Positions 41,883-54,329 of a stretch of DNA of 64,000 nucleotides are shown piece after piece. The notes beneath the pieces are model-generated. The model was not told where the DNA came from and ran no database searches. It was given only the letters and a program-made list of their open reading frames with translations. Origin of the DNA: Rhytidiadelphus loreus (Eukaryota > Streptophyta > Bryopsida > Hypnales > Hylocomiaceae); the NCBI GenBank assembly GCA_947034895.1, contig OX344764.1, positions 40,674,935 through 40,738,934 of the forward strand. Reading direction: 5' to 3'. Made by a program: the position numbers and the translations under genes. Each line of letters opens with the position of its first letter. Position 1 is the stretch's first letter.

Positions 41883-43232
41883 GCTCGTTTTGTAATTCTG
41901 CACAGGACCACCTGCTGGCTGCGGAGCGGCTGCGTCAACACCTGCAGTGCTTGCCGCTCCAAAGTCAGGCTTGAAGACAACAATTTTTTGGGGGGCTTCA
42001 GCGCTTGTTAATAAATGTTACATATATGTGTGCATTGGAATGTACTTGCAGAGAGAAGAGGAAACGGGTACTTACGTGAAGTATGTCTTTGCATTTTTGT
42101 AACAAAGGTAGACATGAACATAGTTGCAATGCATTTCTATACTTGAGCTTCAGTTCCACAAAATGAAAGCTCCTTAAAAATTCAGAAAAATCACTGTGAC
42201 ATTTTCATTCAAATACTAATGAGCTGCATATTGAAGCACAACTGCATTCATTTCTGTCACTATGGAATAGACATATACAAATGGTTATTCGGACATTCTA
42301 CTTTACATGTGAAAACTTCTGGGCTTCCTACATTGTAAATTGTTGTTTGCTATGTTTTTGTGGCTTCACAGGTGGGACATACCTGTTCTATTTGTGGTTT
42401 TTGACTAGTAGGACAGATTGACTTTCCTTCTTTGAATTCTATACTCTTCAATTCTCGAATGAGTGAAGGTCAACAACTTTGCTTCAATCCCTCAGTCTCT
42501 GCAGGCACAAATGAAATCACTTGCTTTAGTACAGCATGGCGTATATTGTAGGAAATTGAAGCTTCCAAAGAATTCTAGGTTCTAAGCATACGAATTACAT
42601 GGGCAATCCCTAATTATTGAACATTGTAATGAAATGATTCCTTCACTTATTGTGAGTGTAGTCCTACAATTCAACAACTAGGACTCCACAACCATAGCAA
42701 CATAGAAGCTCGTCTCACTTGTTCATAAGACAGCTATCGACATCGCTCAGAGCATACGCAGTGTTTCTACTCCTGTCACTACTCTTGCATAGCAAAGCGT
42801 TTGGTAACTCACACAATTGTTTTCACTCTAGAGATGTTGCATGTCACTAACAAGAGGAGCTGCAAGTGTGGAGCGATTTGTGTCACATTTTCTTCTAGTT
42901 GCATTTTCAATCAATGACCTTTGCAAAATATAGAAGCCGCTAGTGCACAGCCGTTCATCAAAGCCAGTATTATCAACCATAGCCACATGAAGATGTGTAC
43001 AAAAAAAAATGGGAAATAAGCCGCCAATATAGGTTGCTTCACTACTGTGCCATTAATATCGTAGGTAACCACCGCAGCCATTGTAAATACAGGCTAAAAT
43101 TAAATGTACTCAGCGCTAGCTGCCATCTTACCAAGCAGCCATTCTCTTTTGTATCTTCAATTGTCAGAACTGATCATTTATTTGTTTCTACTTGAACGGA
43201 ATTACACTAGCCTACACCACTAGAATGGGGGG

Positions 43233-43257
43233 GTGATCAGGTATGGGTCGGCTACCA
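43233..43257 (-). repeat. Right terminal inverted repeat of the pogo element
   Basis: Exact reverse complement of 38819-38843. Followed by TA at 43258-43259. Confidence 0.92.
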
Positions 43258-43259
43258 TA

Positions 43260-45647
43260 GTGGGCAATCATAGCAACAACTTGAAACAATTTTTTTTTCT
43301 ACTTTGAATGCTAATATCTTTCAATCTATATGGTCAAATATCACAGAAATTGTATCATGTGATTTAAGACAAGTGTAGAATAAAGTCCTACGGTTAGATT
43401 CTAACAAATATTTTAAAACTTTATTTCATAGGTGAACGTAGCAGAAGTGGTAGTTTTGAGTGGTGTTGGCCGGAAAATGGCCTTCCAACTTTAGGGGTTA
43501 AATAGAAATTACATTTCATAGAGAAACAATAAGACATTATTATGTGGATGTTACATGATTTACACATTTTATTTTATTTATTGATTACAACAAGTATTGT
43601 GTATAAAAGGCTCGGGCTGGTCATTTAGAGTGTCCATTAGAAACCATGTGCAAACAAAACTTTGGACCCCCTATATACTTTTTGAATTATAAATAAAACA
43701 AAAGTAAAAAAATATGAATAGATTTTTCTACATTGAAAGTTTAAAACTTGGAATTATTGATATTTTATTTATTAATAAGAATTAGTTACAAATTTTTGAA
43801 GTAAAAAGATATACAATAGAACTAAAAAAATAACTTTCACACCCCTATATTATATAAGAAAAAATAGTCTAAAAAATGAATAAAAAATTCCTAAAAATAA
43901 CTCATTATTGAAAGCTCATTTTGAGTTGAATATTGACTCAATGGTCATCTAAATGTGTCCTCTATAATTATTTGACTTAAAAAACATGTCATTTTAGTTC
44001 ATTTTCAACTTCTTCTTGAAATCATTTCATATTTTATTTGAGTTGGAAATTTTGGCAATAGAAAGCTATAGTCATTATTAAATAATGTTCAAAATTTTAG
44101 GTTGAAATTATAGTTTATTAGAAACCATTTGTTCGCACATGGTTTTTTATAGTAGAACTAAGTGCACCCCCAAGAGAAAAGGTGAATTGCATTTGTTTAA
44201 CTATGCACCCAAAAGAAGCTGTTACTTTTGATTTGTGATTCAGTAACAAATCCCCTCTAAGAAAAAAATCGAGAGTCTTTGATTTGTTTTTAAAAAAATG
44301 CCCCCCTCAACTACAGTTGATTTTTTGAAAGATCACAAACCATTGATGTCCATCAAATACAATCTAGGTAGTGCAAATATTGATAGAGAATATAAATACG
44401 GATATAAAATACGATACAATCTACAAATATAGAATATGGCAAAGGTTACAGATATGCATACATGGGATACTAATATGAATACAGGGAAGTTTGTCCCATA
44501 TTGATTGAAGTGAGTTTAGTTTCTGAAAATTAGAAGTAGCTGAGGGGAGGGAAAGGAAGGAGTTAATTAATTTTTGAAAACCGGGGGAGAAGGGGGGGGG
44601 ATTATAAGTTTTTATTTTTAAAAAATTTTAATTTTTTGGGTGCATAGTCACTATGCACCCCCAAAAGGCAGTCACTGCCTATTACAATATGGTACTTCAA
44701 TTAACATAGGTACTTCAATGGTAGTATTAGTCGTATCACTCATATGCACTTCCGTAATGAAGTTCATCCCCCAAAAAATTTAGTTATATTAATAGGGTAT
44801 TGCATTGTGATTAATGTTGTATTGAGCTAATATAATATTTTATACATACTTACAGTACACCATGAGTATGTGTGTAATATTATTAAAATGCAATACTGCA
44901 AGAGTATCAATTATGTATTTCATCGTGTCATTACTTTAATAGCATTGATGCAATATTGCAAAAGTATTGTAAAATAGACTTTTTATACATTTCTTGCAAT
45001 TGTTATGTATTTAAATAATAATTACTGTCCTTTATAGTAAAACCATATTAATAGAATATAAACGCAGTATTAATTTATTTTTTGAAATTTATCATTATTT
45101 TTATATAAACGCAGTACTACATGCAGTACTGCAAAAATATGAGCTAGTATAGCTCCTGCTGCAATACTGCTGCAATACTGACGGAGTCGGGGGGCACTTT
45201 CCTGATGATGTAAACAATTGGTTACCAACTTACCACAGTATGGTGTCGGAGCTTGCTGGACGGACGGACCAACGGACGGACGAAGATTCTCAACGAACGA
45301 AGTACGTTAGTTCTGTTTCCCTTATCCAACTCTACTTTGTCCTCGTCTTCCTACGTCAGTCCACTGCGGCAACCATTGCAGCTCAATCTCACCCTCAATT
45401 TCTCTCTCACACACTTTAGAATCAATTCCCTCATCTTCTCCACCCCGCACTTGCCGCGACAACATCGCGGAGGATTTTTGCAGTAATTGCACTTTTTTCC
45501 GTCTCATTTGAGCTAGGAACGAAGGAGTACTGCTCATTTTTGTTTCGAAAGAGAGTGTGAGATACTCGCATTAGGACGGAGCTCGTTTTCTGCGTAGAAT
45601 TTTACAAAGAGAAATCGAATTTCGTAGATTCGTAAATTTGTAACGCA
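43260..45647. other. AT-rich repeat-derived spacer and HMA gene promoter
   Basis: This holds an inverted pair AAACCATGTGCAAACAAA (43641-43658) and TTTGTTCGCACATGGTTT (44128-44145), one mismatch, enclosing about 470 bp: a MITE candidate without a clear target duplication. At 44.75-45.19 kb there are repeated GCAATACTGC/GCAGTACTGC motifs resembling those around 26.78 and 29.60 kb. From about 45.2 kb the sequence becomes GC-richer and probably contains the promoter and 5' UTR of the next gene. Confidence 0.45.
44360..44690 (-). repeat. Dispersed repeat with satellite tail (copy 2)
   Basis: Reverse-complement relative of 16600-17005: TTTTGGGGGTGCATAGTGAC, an inverted GTGCATAGTCACTATGCAC motif, C/G-rich patches, a GGGACAA segment, then a degraded ATATCCGTAT tract. 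Divergence between the copies suggests old insertions of one family. Confidence 0.55.
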
Positions 45648-47268
45648 ATGGCAACAGCGACTTGCCATATGACAACATTGAGAGTGGTTCAGAACCACAG
45701 GGTAACCCTAGACCACCAGGTTGTCCGAAGTTGCAGAGCCGGCGCTTCGTTGGCAGTCAGGTGCGGAGCTGGCGCGAGGTTGCGTGCTTCCGGAGTTGAC
45801 CGGTGGGGATACAGAAGCAGCCACAATGTGAAATTTACCGTTAGCGCAGTTGTAGACGCAGCCGTGTCTGCGAGTCCAGCCGACTCTGGAGCTGGTGCGC
45901 CTGCAGAGAGCCTCTCCATGTATTTCAAGGTAGTTCTCTCATTAAGATTTCCTGTTGTATGATTTTCAAAATCCTTATAATATTTTCAGACATTTTTTTT
46001 TTTCGTTTTCTTTTTGTCGACATTGTCCTGAACAATTTTCTCCCGGTCTCAGGTCTATGGAATAGCAGCGATTCAAAATCAAGCAATGTCAATTTAATTG
46101 TTCATTTTCCTCTGATTTATGCTAAATTGCATACAGATTTCGTTAGGTTTAGCTGCCTTCAGAATATTTCTGTCATTCTGGATAATACATAGAATGTGAA
46201 GTCTCTCTATTCGTTCAGAAGTGATGACGTGACACCTGAATTATGTTGCAGGCGGAAGGATCATTGAATGAGAACGCCGTCTCAAAAGTTACGAAGGCTC
46301 TTGAGGTAGTTTCTTTTCCTTCCCAACCAGAATGAGAATACTTTAAATGTTTCACAAAGATAGTATGCATAAAACTTTCGGAAGTGTTTCTCACACTTGA
46401 AAGTTCGAGATTGATTGGCGAACTGAGTTTTTGTGATTCAGGGAACTGAGGGTGTGAGCCAAGTCAAGGTGTACGTTGATGAAGGTGCTGCCACCGTCGA
46501 GGTATGCGATCTTCCTTTTCTCACCGAATTTTTCATCACATGCGAGTCAATTTGAAATTAGTACCCGATTTTGCACTTAGATGCCTTACGACGCTTGTTC
46601 TACTGTTTCGCGCTGCGTATAGACTGAGCTAATTCTAAACTATTTTGTTAAATCTAGACCATCGATTCAATTTTTAGGTGTTGATCAAATATCATTTGAA
46701 TTTCATTTCATGAGGTTTCTGCTTTGAATGTTTTAAAGGAGATTTCAGGTGTTTCTTTGGCATTTTCATTGCATCCAAACATTTTCTTATTAAGCAATTA
46801 GCCCGTCATTTGACTTGTAGACGATGATTTGGTTTAGAATCATCTAAATTTGGCAGCAATTCTTCCTGAATAGATACAGACGATATTGTTCACAACCTTT
46901 TTCGATCTGGCATCCTGGCTGCCTTTTTTTTCCTCAACCCTGCAGACTTCAAAGATCTGAGAACCCCTCCCAACTTTTGCCAGAGTTCAACAACTCAGGA
47001 TTTAGAGCCATGAAGTGATTTGAAAGTTCGTTCGTGAATGATGGACGATTAACTTTTAACTTGGGGTGTAATTGTGTTCCAGCTAGTGAAGCAGACCAAC
47101 ATTCAAGCAACCGGTGTTGCTTCAAGTCTGGTGGAAATTATCGAACAGGCAGGGTTCAAGATGCAAGCGCTTAGCTTAGGCTTCGACGACGATGATACCG
47201 AGGATGATGAGTTTATCGATTACGACGCTTCTAACTACACTGAAGAGGAGGAAGCCACCGCAGAATAG
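45648..47268 (+). CDS. HMA-fold (heavy-metal-associated-like) protein, probably plastid
   Basis: Four exons (45648-45929, 46252-46305, 46442-46501, 47083-47268) give 582 nt, 193 residues, with every join in phase 0. Residues 1-80 are Ala/Arg/Ser/Val-rich with few acids, like a plastid transit peptide. Residues about 91-160 (YFKAEGSLNENAV ... VELVKQTNIQATGVASSLVE) fit the beta-alpha-beta-beta-alpha-beta HMA/ferredoxin-like fold. The metal-binding C-x-x-C of true HMA copper chaperones is absent; the loop reads NENA. A strongly acidic tail (DDDDTEDDEFIDYD) closes the protein. Plants have conserved plastid-predicted proteins of this type without a settled function; binding of metal by other groups, or none, is possible. 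The ATG is the first in the frame and all introns have GT/AG ends. Confidence 0.75.
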
Positions 47269-48933
47269 ATGATGATTAGTCGACCTTATTTTTTTTCCTT
47301 CGTTTACCTTGTTTTGGTAGAGGAAATCTACATCCTAAATTCTCGGTAAATGACGAGTGAGCCATCGCGCACCTCAAGACAAGCTGAGAGTGTGCGCAGG
47401 TCTTTTTCCTTGAATTTGATTGAGCTCATAAGTTTTCAAATCAGAAGGTGTTTTGCACCCCTGCAAGGTCTTGTTTTCCTCCTCAAAGATCTTTCAATTG
47501 TTCCTGAGAATTTCCAGTGTTACTGTTGAATCAACAGGCTCTTTGATATGACTGCCCTTGGGACATTAGTGACCAGAGCAGGGTCGGGACGCATCAGAAC
47601 TATCTCGTAATGTAGTATGCTCTATGCAGGTTGTGAAATATGTGACTTATTTGAGGCAACAACCCAGCTACATGGCCAGTGGCGAAAGAGCGAAAAAAGA
47701 CAGGATGCTCATCTGCTGGAGAATTGATCAGGGCTGAGGAGATGGCAGTTATGAACTTGCTCATGAATCCCCACCACTGTAGATGTCATTATTCCATCGT
47801 TAATTTAGTGTCATTGTAGACAGGACACCCCAGATTTCATATTCAAAATGTTGTGCAACAATGGATTTCCGTTTCATTTGTTGCAAAAAATAAAAATAAA
47901 ATGTTGTGAAACCCACTCTACATTCAAACATCTGGAGAATTGATGTAAGACCCCTAAAAGTGGCCGGAGTTATTTCTCTCTTTCAATCTGTGCGGCTACT
48001 TGGCCATCACCTCTCCGGCCCCAGGTAGTAACTGATCGACTTAGGACTGAGGGAACCAAGTAAAACGTTCAACTAGCAGACATGCACCATTTATCATTTT
48101 AGTTGAAATGAACATGCTTGTCATGAACATGTTCAATGCTCAATGGAACCAAATAAAACAAGAGAACCCAAAACAATGAAGAAATCATTCCCTACGTGTT
48201 TGAACGATAGAAATACGTTTTGAAAATTACTATCCTCTAGTGCCAGCTTCAAAACTGGAATTTCTTTTTTTCCCTTGGGCACTGAAGGGTTTACTGCATT
48301 ATCAGCAAAATATGGATGGCTTGATTGCCTACATGATGGCGTCATCAAAATAACAATAAGACAAACAAATTCTTTTTAGTGCGCGAAATTTCAGAATTTT
48401 CGTGCAGTTATCTGAAGCATCTAAATTCTAGTGCTAGAGAATAATACAAATGAAAAAGGAAAGTGTAAATCTGCAGAAAATGTGCCAGAAGGAACTAAAA
48501 AACTTTACAGTATCAAGTGCATAACAGAAACTGAACATGACATGATAGTAACAGATGTCTTCTCCTCGGAAGGTTCACATAAGCGTGCTCAGGATTACTG
48601 TCCCAGAACTATAAACATCAATCATCATCACCCGAAGCACAATATGGATGCAGTCAGGAGTTTGAGATCCAAAGTCAAGTGCTCCCTTATGCCTACAGTC
48701 GGAAAGAATAGCGAAGTAGTGACAATACATGTGGGACGTCTTTGGTGCACCTACTCCATCACCTTCACAGAAGTGGAGATCAATCCTTCGTAACCCTCGT
48801 GATCATCCCTGACGAGCCTCCTACATCGCTAAATCTCTTTCTAAATGATGCTTACAACAACCAAACCCACTAAAGCACTGAAGTCGATCACAAAGGCGAA
48901 TAGTAAATGTCTCAATTGAGACGATCTGTTACC
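47269..48933. other. Convergent intergenic region
   Basis: Lies between the 3' ends of the HMA gene (plus) and the CNR6-like gene (minus), so it is mainly 3' UTR and spacer. A 120-codon plus-strand frame at 48431-48793 has no ATG start and is antisense to the CNR6 3' side. I do not call it a gene. Confidence 0.5.
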
Positions 48934-51297
48934 TCAGGATATCTGAATCTCGGCATCCTCTTTGTGGCTTACTGTTGCTGAATCATTAGCATTCATCTGT
49001 TGCTGGGGTGGAGGATTGATAACGGTCATGGGCATCACAACGTTGTCAGAAAGACGCCCCTGCATCTCACGGTGCTCCTGGCATATTGCACACCAGTGCA
49101 AACAGCAATGGACCATGCAGGGATCACATGGTGAATTCTGCAGACATATATAAAAAGCAAGTTACATAATCCGAGGCCCGTAGCAAAGGTCGAGCTCGAA
49201 AAAATTGGGATCCGGTGTGTTGCAAAAAATATATAAAGAAATAAATCGAGAAGCAAGACGAGCAAATAGCTATTTCTCTTTGGACTCTGGAAGGTAGAAG
49301 AAACATTCCGTTCAAATCTGAAGAATGGACGATGAGAATTAAACTAAGGTATACCGGTACTAGCAAAGATCTCTAGCTGAATACCAATGTTACCAATCAA
49401 ATCCATCTAAACATAGGAACACTCGATCCACATATTCTTCATAGTTGACGGACTAGCAAAATACAAAGCACAAACTAATCGCGTAGTACAGTTCATTAAC
49501 ACACCAAGTCAACACCGAGAAGTGTGTCCAAAAAGTTCACCTGGAGATGATACTTCTTTTGTAACTCTTGCCGGACGAGGCCAGTGTAAATGCCGCACAT
49601 CCACCATGCAAACAATAAGCCCTCGGCTACAAGAAAGGCCGTGCTGGGATCAATTCCGTGAAGGGCAACTGTGGCAGCTCCAAGGGCTATACCGCCCTCC
49701 ACGAATATACCATGACATATACAAGGAGTGGTCCACGGAATTTCCTCCTTCAAGTTCTCCACGTTCCGTCCGAACAGAACACAGGGACAAAAGAGACCAG
49801 TCTTGCCTGCACATAACTCACTCATAGTTCTGATAAAACAAACTACGATTTTACGGTAGAAGCATAGAGCAGACACAGATATGCCATAAAAATTTGACTT
49901 TCACTTGCTCCCTGTTCTCGGAACCATTACCATCAAGGGCAGCACTAAACATTAGAAAAATAGAAGTAACAAAGTCTCAATTGAAAGCAGTTCATCCCTA
50001 ACGTTTGAACTCAGAACCACAAATGCCATCAGCGAGGAATAGGTGTCTTACAAGAATCGATGTCATCCGTACATCCGAAAATCCCCGATGTCCATGGCTC
50101 CGTGCCTGGCGGTTCATAACTCTCTGGAAGTGGCTGGCCACATTCATTGCACCGATGCACCACCAACTGCCCAAACACCCAAAGCTTAGAAAATCATCAC
50201 GACGTTCGAGTGCACCGTTCTCCGAGATATCAACATTGAAAACACAGTGCACAAGTCAACCAAAACATATGGTTTCACTCCGAAAAACTATTTTTATATA
50301 GAGCATCTGATCGAACATTAAGATAAATTGCGACCCACCGGCTCTATGACAAGGAAGCAATGAAGAATCTCCTGGCTAAAACAAATCGAACACGTGGTCC
50401 TCTATTATTGAATACGAGAACCGTCTTACACGCAGAGAATTGAAAGCTATGTGTTCTAAGCTAACCAAATTGAATTGAAACAGACCAAAGAGAAACCGAA
50501 TCACTAAGTTCTGTACTAATCCTTAACCAGAAACGCACCAAATTCATTTCCTAAAGACAGATTCATCTGGTCCGTCTACATAATCCAAGGTCCAACAAGA
50601 ATGACGGCAATTCATCACACGATCACAGAATCACGATCACAGAAAAGAAAGGGAATATCTAGTGTCTAATGAGAACGTCCAAGAATGCCAGGTACATCAA
50701 AGCAAATGGCAATCCTAAAAGGTACCATAGCCACACACACACCGACCACCTGCTAAACGATTAGCTCGCGATACAAGAACTCGCATTACATCGATCACAA
50801 TTCCATGTGCGAAATGCATAGAGCCATTTCTCAACCAAGCAGGCTATGTGACGGAATACGAAAACCTTCTTACACGCAAATCGCTGAGTTGTAAGATAAC
50901 CAAATTGAATCGAACCAGACGAAAGGGAAACCGAACCTCTAAGCTCCGTACCAATCCTCAACCAGAAACACACCAACCTAATATTTTACAAGCACATTAC
51001 CCTGACCCGTCTACAAAGGCGGGTCAAGGCGCTACAAGAACTATAAGAAAGCTGCAATTAATTTCAAGATTAGAAAATCTCTAGATAAAAGAAGCATACT
51101 AACCACAAACGTATCCCTAGAAAGAAACTCATCACAATTTCCAACAAGCTAGATCTCCAGCTTAGTAAAATCCTGCATACCTGCGGCACATACACAGGCT
51201 GATTGAGCTCCCCAGGCCGAATCTCCTCCACGGGATGCTCGTGCTCCTTATTCAGCTTCACGTACCGCGAGGCGGACGTTTCTTCGGGGACAGACAT
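48934..51297 (-). CDS. CNR6: PLAC8 family protein, cell number regulator 6-like
   Basis: Four exons (51297-51181, 50166-50052, 49806-49541, 49137-48934) give 702 nt, 233 residues, with the frame closing exactly. The N terminus has YVKL and [11 protein letters not shown]. Then come [17 protein letters not shown], the PLAC8 core [17 protein letters not shown], a hydrophobic stretch ([15 protein letters not shown] through [17 protein letters not shown]) likely to span or enter a membrane, and [20 protein letters not shown], where the cysteines cluster. [10 protein letters not shown] near the end is also typical of the CNR6 subgroup. PLAC8 proteins include fruit-weight 2.2 relatives and plant cadmium resistance proteins, acting at membranes in cell-number control or Ca/metal transport; the CNR6 subgroup function is not well settled. 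Intron 1 (about 1 kb) contains an internal tandem duplication. Confidence 0.93.
50385..51070. repeat. Tandem duplication inside CNR6 intron 1
   Basis: About 50385-50600 and 50835-51070 share TTACACGCA, AACCAAATTGAAT, AGAAACCGAA or GGAAACCGAA, AACCAGAAAC and CACCAA motifs in the same order and orientation. A third relative lies at 57250-57480 in the duplicated CNR6 fragment, so the duplicated intron unit predates or accompanied that event. Confidence 0.7.
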
Positions 51298-51779
51298 CCT
51301 GGATCGCGCTCTAGCTTAAAACTTAACCCCGTGAATCTCCTCGCGAATCCCAACCAAAACAAGCAATTGTTAGCTCCAACCGAGGCGGCGTAATCGATGA
51401 AAATGGTCAGCACGCCAAGGGCTTCTCTGCGAAATGGCGCGCACGACCATGCGCATGGTCGGCAGCACTGCAATGCAAAATCAATGACCAAGAGCAGGAG
51501 GACGACGACGAAGAAGCTCCTTGGCGAAGGACGACGATGACGTGAAACCCTAACACCCTCACTGTTCGCACTAATTAGTTACCCACTTTAATTTTGGTTT
51601 AGTAGGAAGTGATTGCACTAATTTAAGTTAGAGAGACCATTTGCTTTGCACCGGAGCATGATTGGGGTTCTGACTTTTTGTTGGCATAAGTTACCGCAAT
51701 TAAATTGTAGTGGGTACACCCTGCGTGAAACCGCCATCATCACACTGTGTACATCTTCAACATCAATATGTACGTAAGG

Positions 51780-51985
51780 TGAAGAAATGATTTCATAACT
51801 TCTACCAAAAAAAACTTTGAAGCTTTAAAACTTTTGCATATGGTATCCAAATGTCACATTCTTTGGTGCAATGGAACCTCCTTTCACTTGCCAACAAGAA
51901 AGTATGAAAATTTGGCAAGTTTAATAATAGTAACTAGGCACAATAGTAAAAAGTAGTCGTTTGGGGGATCCCCACCTTATCAAGC
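51780..51985 (-). repeat. Dispersed repeat, inverted relative of 8155-8365
   Basis: Its reverse complement shares GGCAAGTGAAA, GGAGGTTCCA, CACCAAAGAA and GACATTTGGATAC with 8155-8365. No coding sequence. Confidence 0.6.
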
Positions 51986-51991
51986 TTTTAA

Positions 51992-52322
51992 GAGCATCCC
52001 CACTAGTAGCTTCTTCATTCCTATCTTCATTGGGAAAAAAGGGAGGAAAGATGGGGATAGTGAAGGCCAGCCCCAACTAGTTCTACCCTAAATTTTCACC
52101 TTATTGCCAAATAGTGGTAGGGAGAAGTCAAAATGAAACTATAGAAATAGTAACAAGACCAAATGAATAGTACTCCCACAAATCAATGAAAAGGTGAAAA
52201 GAGATTTAAGGATTATTTCATTTGAGTTCCCTATCCATCATCCCATATAGGGAATTTGGAAACCCCTCTCCTTCCCTATATTTTTTAGACATAGGATAGG
52301 AAAGGCACTAGTGGAGATGCTC
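51992..52322. mobile_element. Tourist-like MITE (PIF/Harbinger), 331 bp
   Basis: The left end GAGCATCCCCACTAGT and right end ACTAGTGGAGATGCTC are inverted with one mismatch. TAA flanks both ends (51989-51991 and 52323-52325). The end motif GAGCATC is shared with the 2.75-kb element at 26821-29574, so both were probably mobilised by related Harbinger transposases. Confidence 0.8.
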
Positions 52323-52325
52323 TAA

Positions 52326-53677
52326 ACCCCTTGCTACGGCATTTTCTTGTCCTCCAAGTCCAAGTAATGTAAAAGAGCCCTAATCGATGTGTTTTTTTTC
52401 AATTTTTTAGGCAATGTAGAAAGTGGTCTCTAGTAGAGTGGTGAAGCAATTTACATCCATTGACATAGGTGAAGCACACCAAACATAAATGAAAACACAT
52501 GTTCATCTCAAAATGTGTACATTCATCCATAAAAGAGCAATATTATCCCTACATTATATAGCAATTAAGTAATTTCATGCATTGAAGATAGGAAAATGGA
52601 AGAGAGGTCATCTAAATTTGAAGAGAGGAGTGTTTACAAATTTCTTAAAATTTTGCAATTACTTTAGGATTGATTTAAATTCAATAAGCAAAACGGCCAC
52701 AACAATCTAGAACATAAAGGTTCGGGGGTTCCATTCTATAATGCTTCAGGATTCAAAGAAAAACAACAATTATAGAGTTATAAATTCAACATTGAAATCT
52801 GGAATGTAAAATGATGCCTTCTATTATTAAGTATGGGTAATGTTTTCAAGAATTGCTACTTGTTCCATATTTATAGGCACTACTAAGGTAGCCAACCCCT
52901 TTCCAACTAGCCACCCATTTTTGTTTGTTAGAGTACCATGTTTTTTATTAGCTATGGTTTAGGTGACAACTTAGAGCAAGAGCACCACAAATGTCTAAAA
53001 TGTTTACATTGAAAGATACATACAATGATCACAAGATATACATTGGAAGCCACAATTGACGATTTTGACGATTTTGTAATCATTCTTTGGTTAGAAATAT
53101 AGTGACCTATATAAGCTTAACAAAAATAGGTTGAAAAAAATCTTCATGAAAAAAATTCATGATAATTCTATTTTTGAAGAAAAAATTATAAGAAAATATG
53201 AAATCCTTCTAAAATCTATTTCTCTAAACGGGGAAATTTTCCCCCTCACCATACCCATACTTCAGATATGCAAAATTGCTTAAGTGATTGGAAAGGGGTC
53301 AACTACCTTGATGGGTCTAAAATGACTGTAATCATTCTAACATGAAGCTGATCATCAGTTAAAAGTGCCAACTAACCCTTACACGAACACAACTTCTATA
53401 AAGTGAGTCAATGCTACAACGACAAAGCCTCTTGTAGCATAGCTGCTGCTTGTTTTCCCTTGGTGCTTTTTCTCCCATGGGCTTGACTTCTAGTTGAATA
53501 TTCAGCACAGGTTATGGAAATAAAATAAATATTTACGAGCAGATTATTATGCCTCTAAGGAATTGACTCTGGAGAACACTGAGAGCTGTTGAATAATGCT
53601 ATGCATGTGTTTTCTTCACCCAAAATAAATTTCTGAAGCTCAAGAATCTCATGCTAAGAAACAGGACTGCTCGGAGC
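52326..53677. other. AT-rich spacer
   Basis: No gene, RNA or recognisable mobile end seen. Confidence 0.5.
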
Positions 53678-53758
53678 TCAAATGATCTTCACAAGGTCCT
53701 GTTCTAACTGAATGCCTTCCTCCGTAAGCTTAGTAACCTGTCTGTTCATCTGTGTAAC
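53678..53758 (-). other. Possible extra 3' exon of the TRCF-like gene
   Basis: An acceptor-like CTGCAG is followed by 26 codons and a stop (VTQMNRQVTKLTEEGIQLEQ, then D-L-V-K-I-I). The composition is coding-like and helical. Joining it to the helicase needs a weak donor just before the helicase stop (TTTT followed by GTGAAG near 54345), which would give an alternative C terminus. It may also be chance. Confidence 0.2.
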
Positions 53759-54329
53759 CTGCAGACTAGTAACTATATCCCTGAAAAGTACAAGCATAAA
53801 AGTAGCAGTCAAAAGAGTAGATATGAGCAAAAGACAGTCCCACAAATTCGTCAAATCTTTGATCAGATACCAATCTCCTGGCATCTGGTCCTTGAATTAA
53901 TACATGGATACAGTTGAGATAAACAGAGGCCGATCCAGCTTCGATTGAACTCAGCCAGTGACCAGGTAAAAAAGCTATTTCTCCAACTAAGGTTGGAACC
54001 CAAGGTGTTAGTTCAATCTGGGAAAGAATCGGATGATAACTGTGAAGCTGCATTAGGAGGCATTCCATTGCCATTTGGCCCAAAACTTAGGTTCCTGTAT
54101 TCACTCTTGCACAACCCCTGGAGAAGTTTGGTTCGGTATGATGATAGATGTACTACGAGATACAAAAAAATACTTTGCTGGCAGACTCCAAATCTTGACA
54201 CTCAACTACTTGGGAACTAAATGGGATTGAGGGATCAAATCTGCAAAGTTTTCTTCCCATGGAAACTAGCTTTAAAATGGCCCTAAGAAGAATACACAAA
54301 GTACACAGAAGTAACTTACATTGAACACT

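Larger units (their letters stand above)
38819..43257 (-). mobile_element. Complete pogo-type Tc1/mariner transposon, 4.44 kb
   Basis: Perfect 25-bp terminal inverted repeats (38819-38843 and 43233-43257) start TGGTAGCCGACCCATACC and are flanked on both sides by TA (38817-38818 and 43258-43259), the Tc1/mariner target duplication. The element encloses a transposase reading frame on the minus strand and about 1.3 kb of noncoding sequence between its 5' end and the right terminus. Identical ends show the copy is young or recently mobilised. Pogo-like elements with HTH and CENP-B-type DNA-binding parts occur in plants as well as animals and fungi. Confidence 0.9.

Noticed and set aside
43641..44145. 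Inverted pair as a confirmed MITE
   Set aside because: Only an 18-bp end match with one mismatch and no clear target duplication, so kept as a candidate within the spacer entry.
48431..48793. 120-codon plus-strand frame downstream of CNR6
   Set aside because: Starts at GTG with no early ATG, no known motif, and antisense to the probable CNR6 3' UTR.
49496..50301. Plus-strand frames opposite the CNR6 exons
   Set aside because: Antisense shadows of the PLAC8 coding exons.
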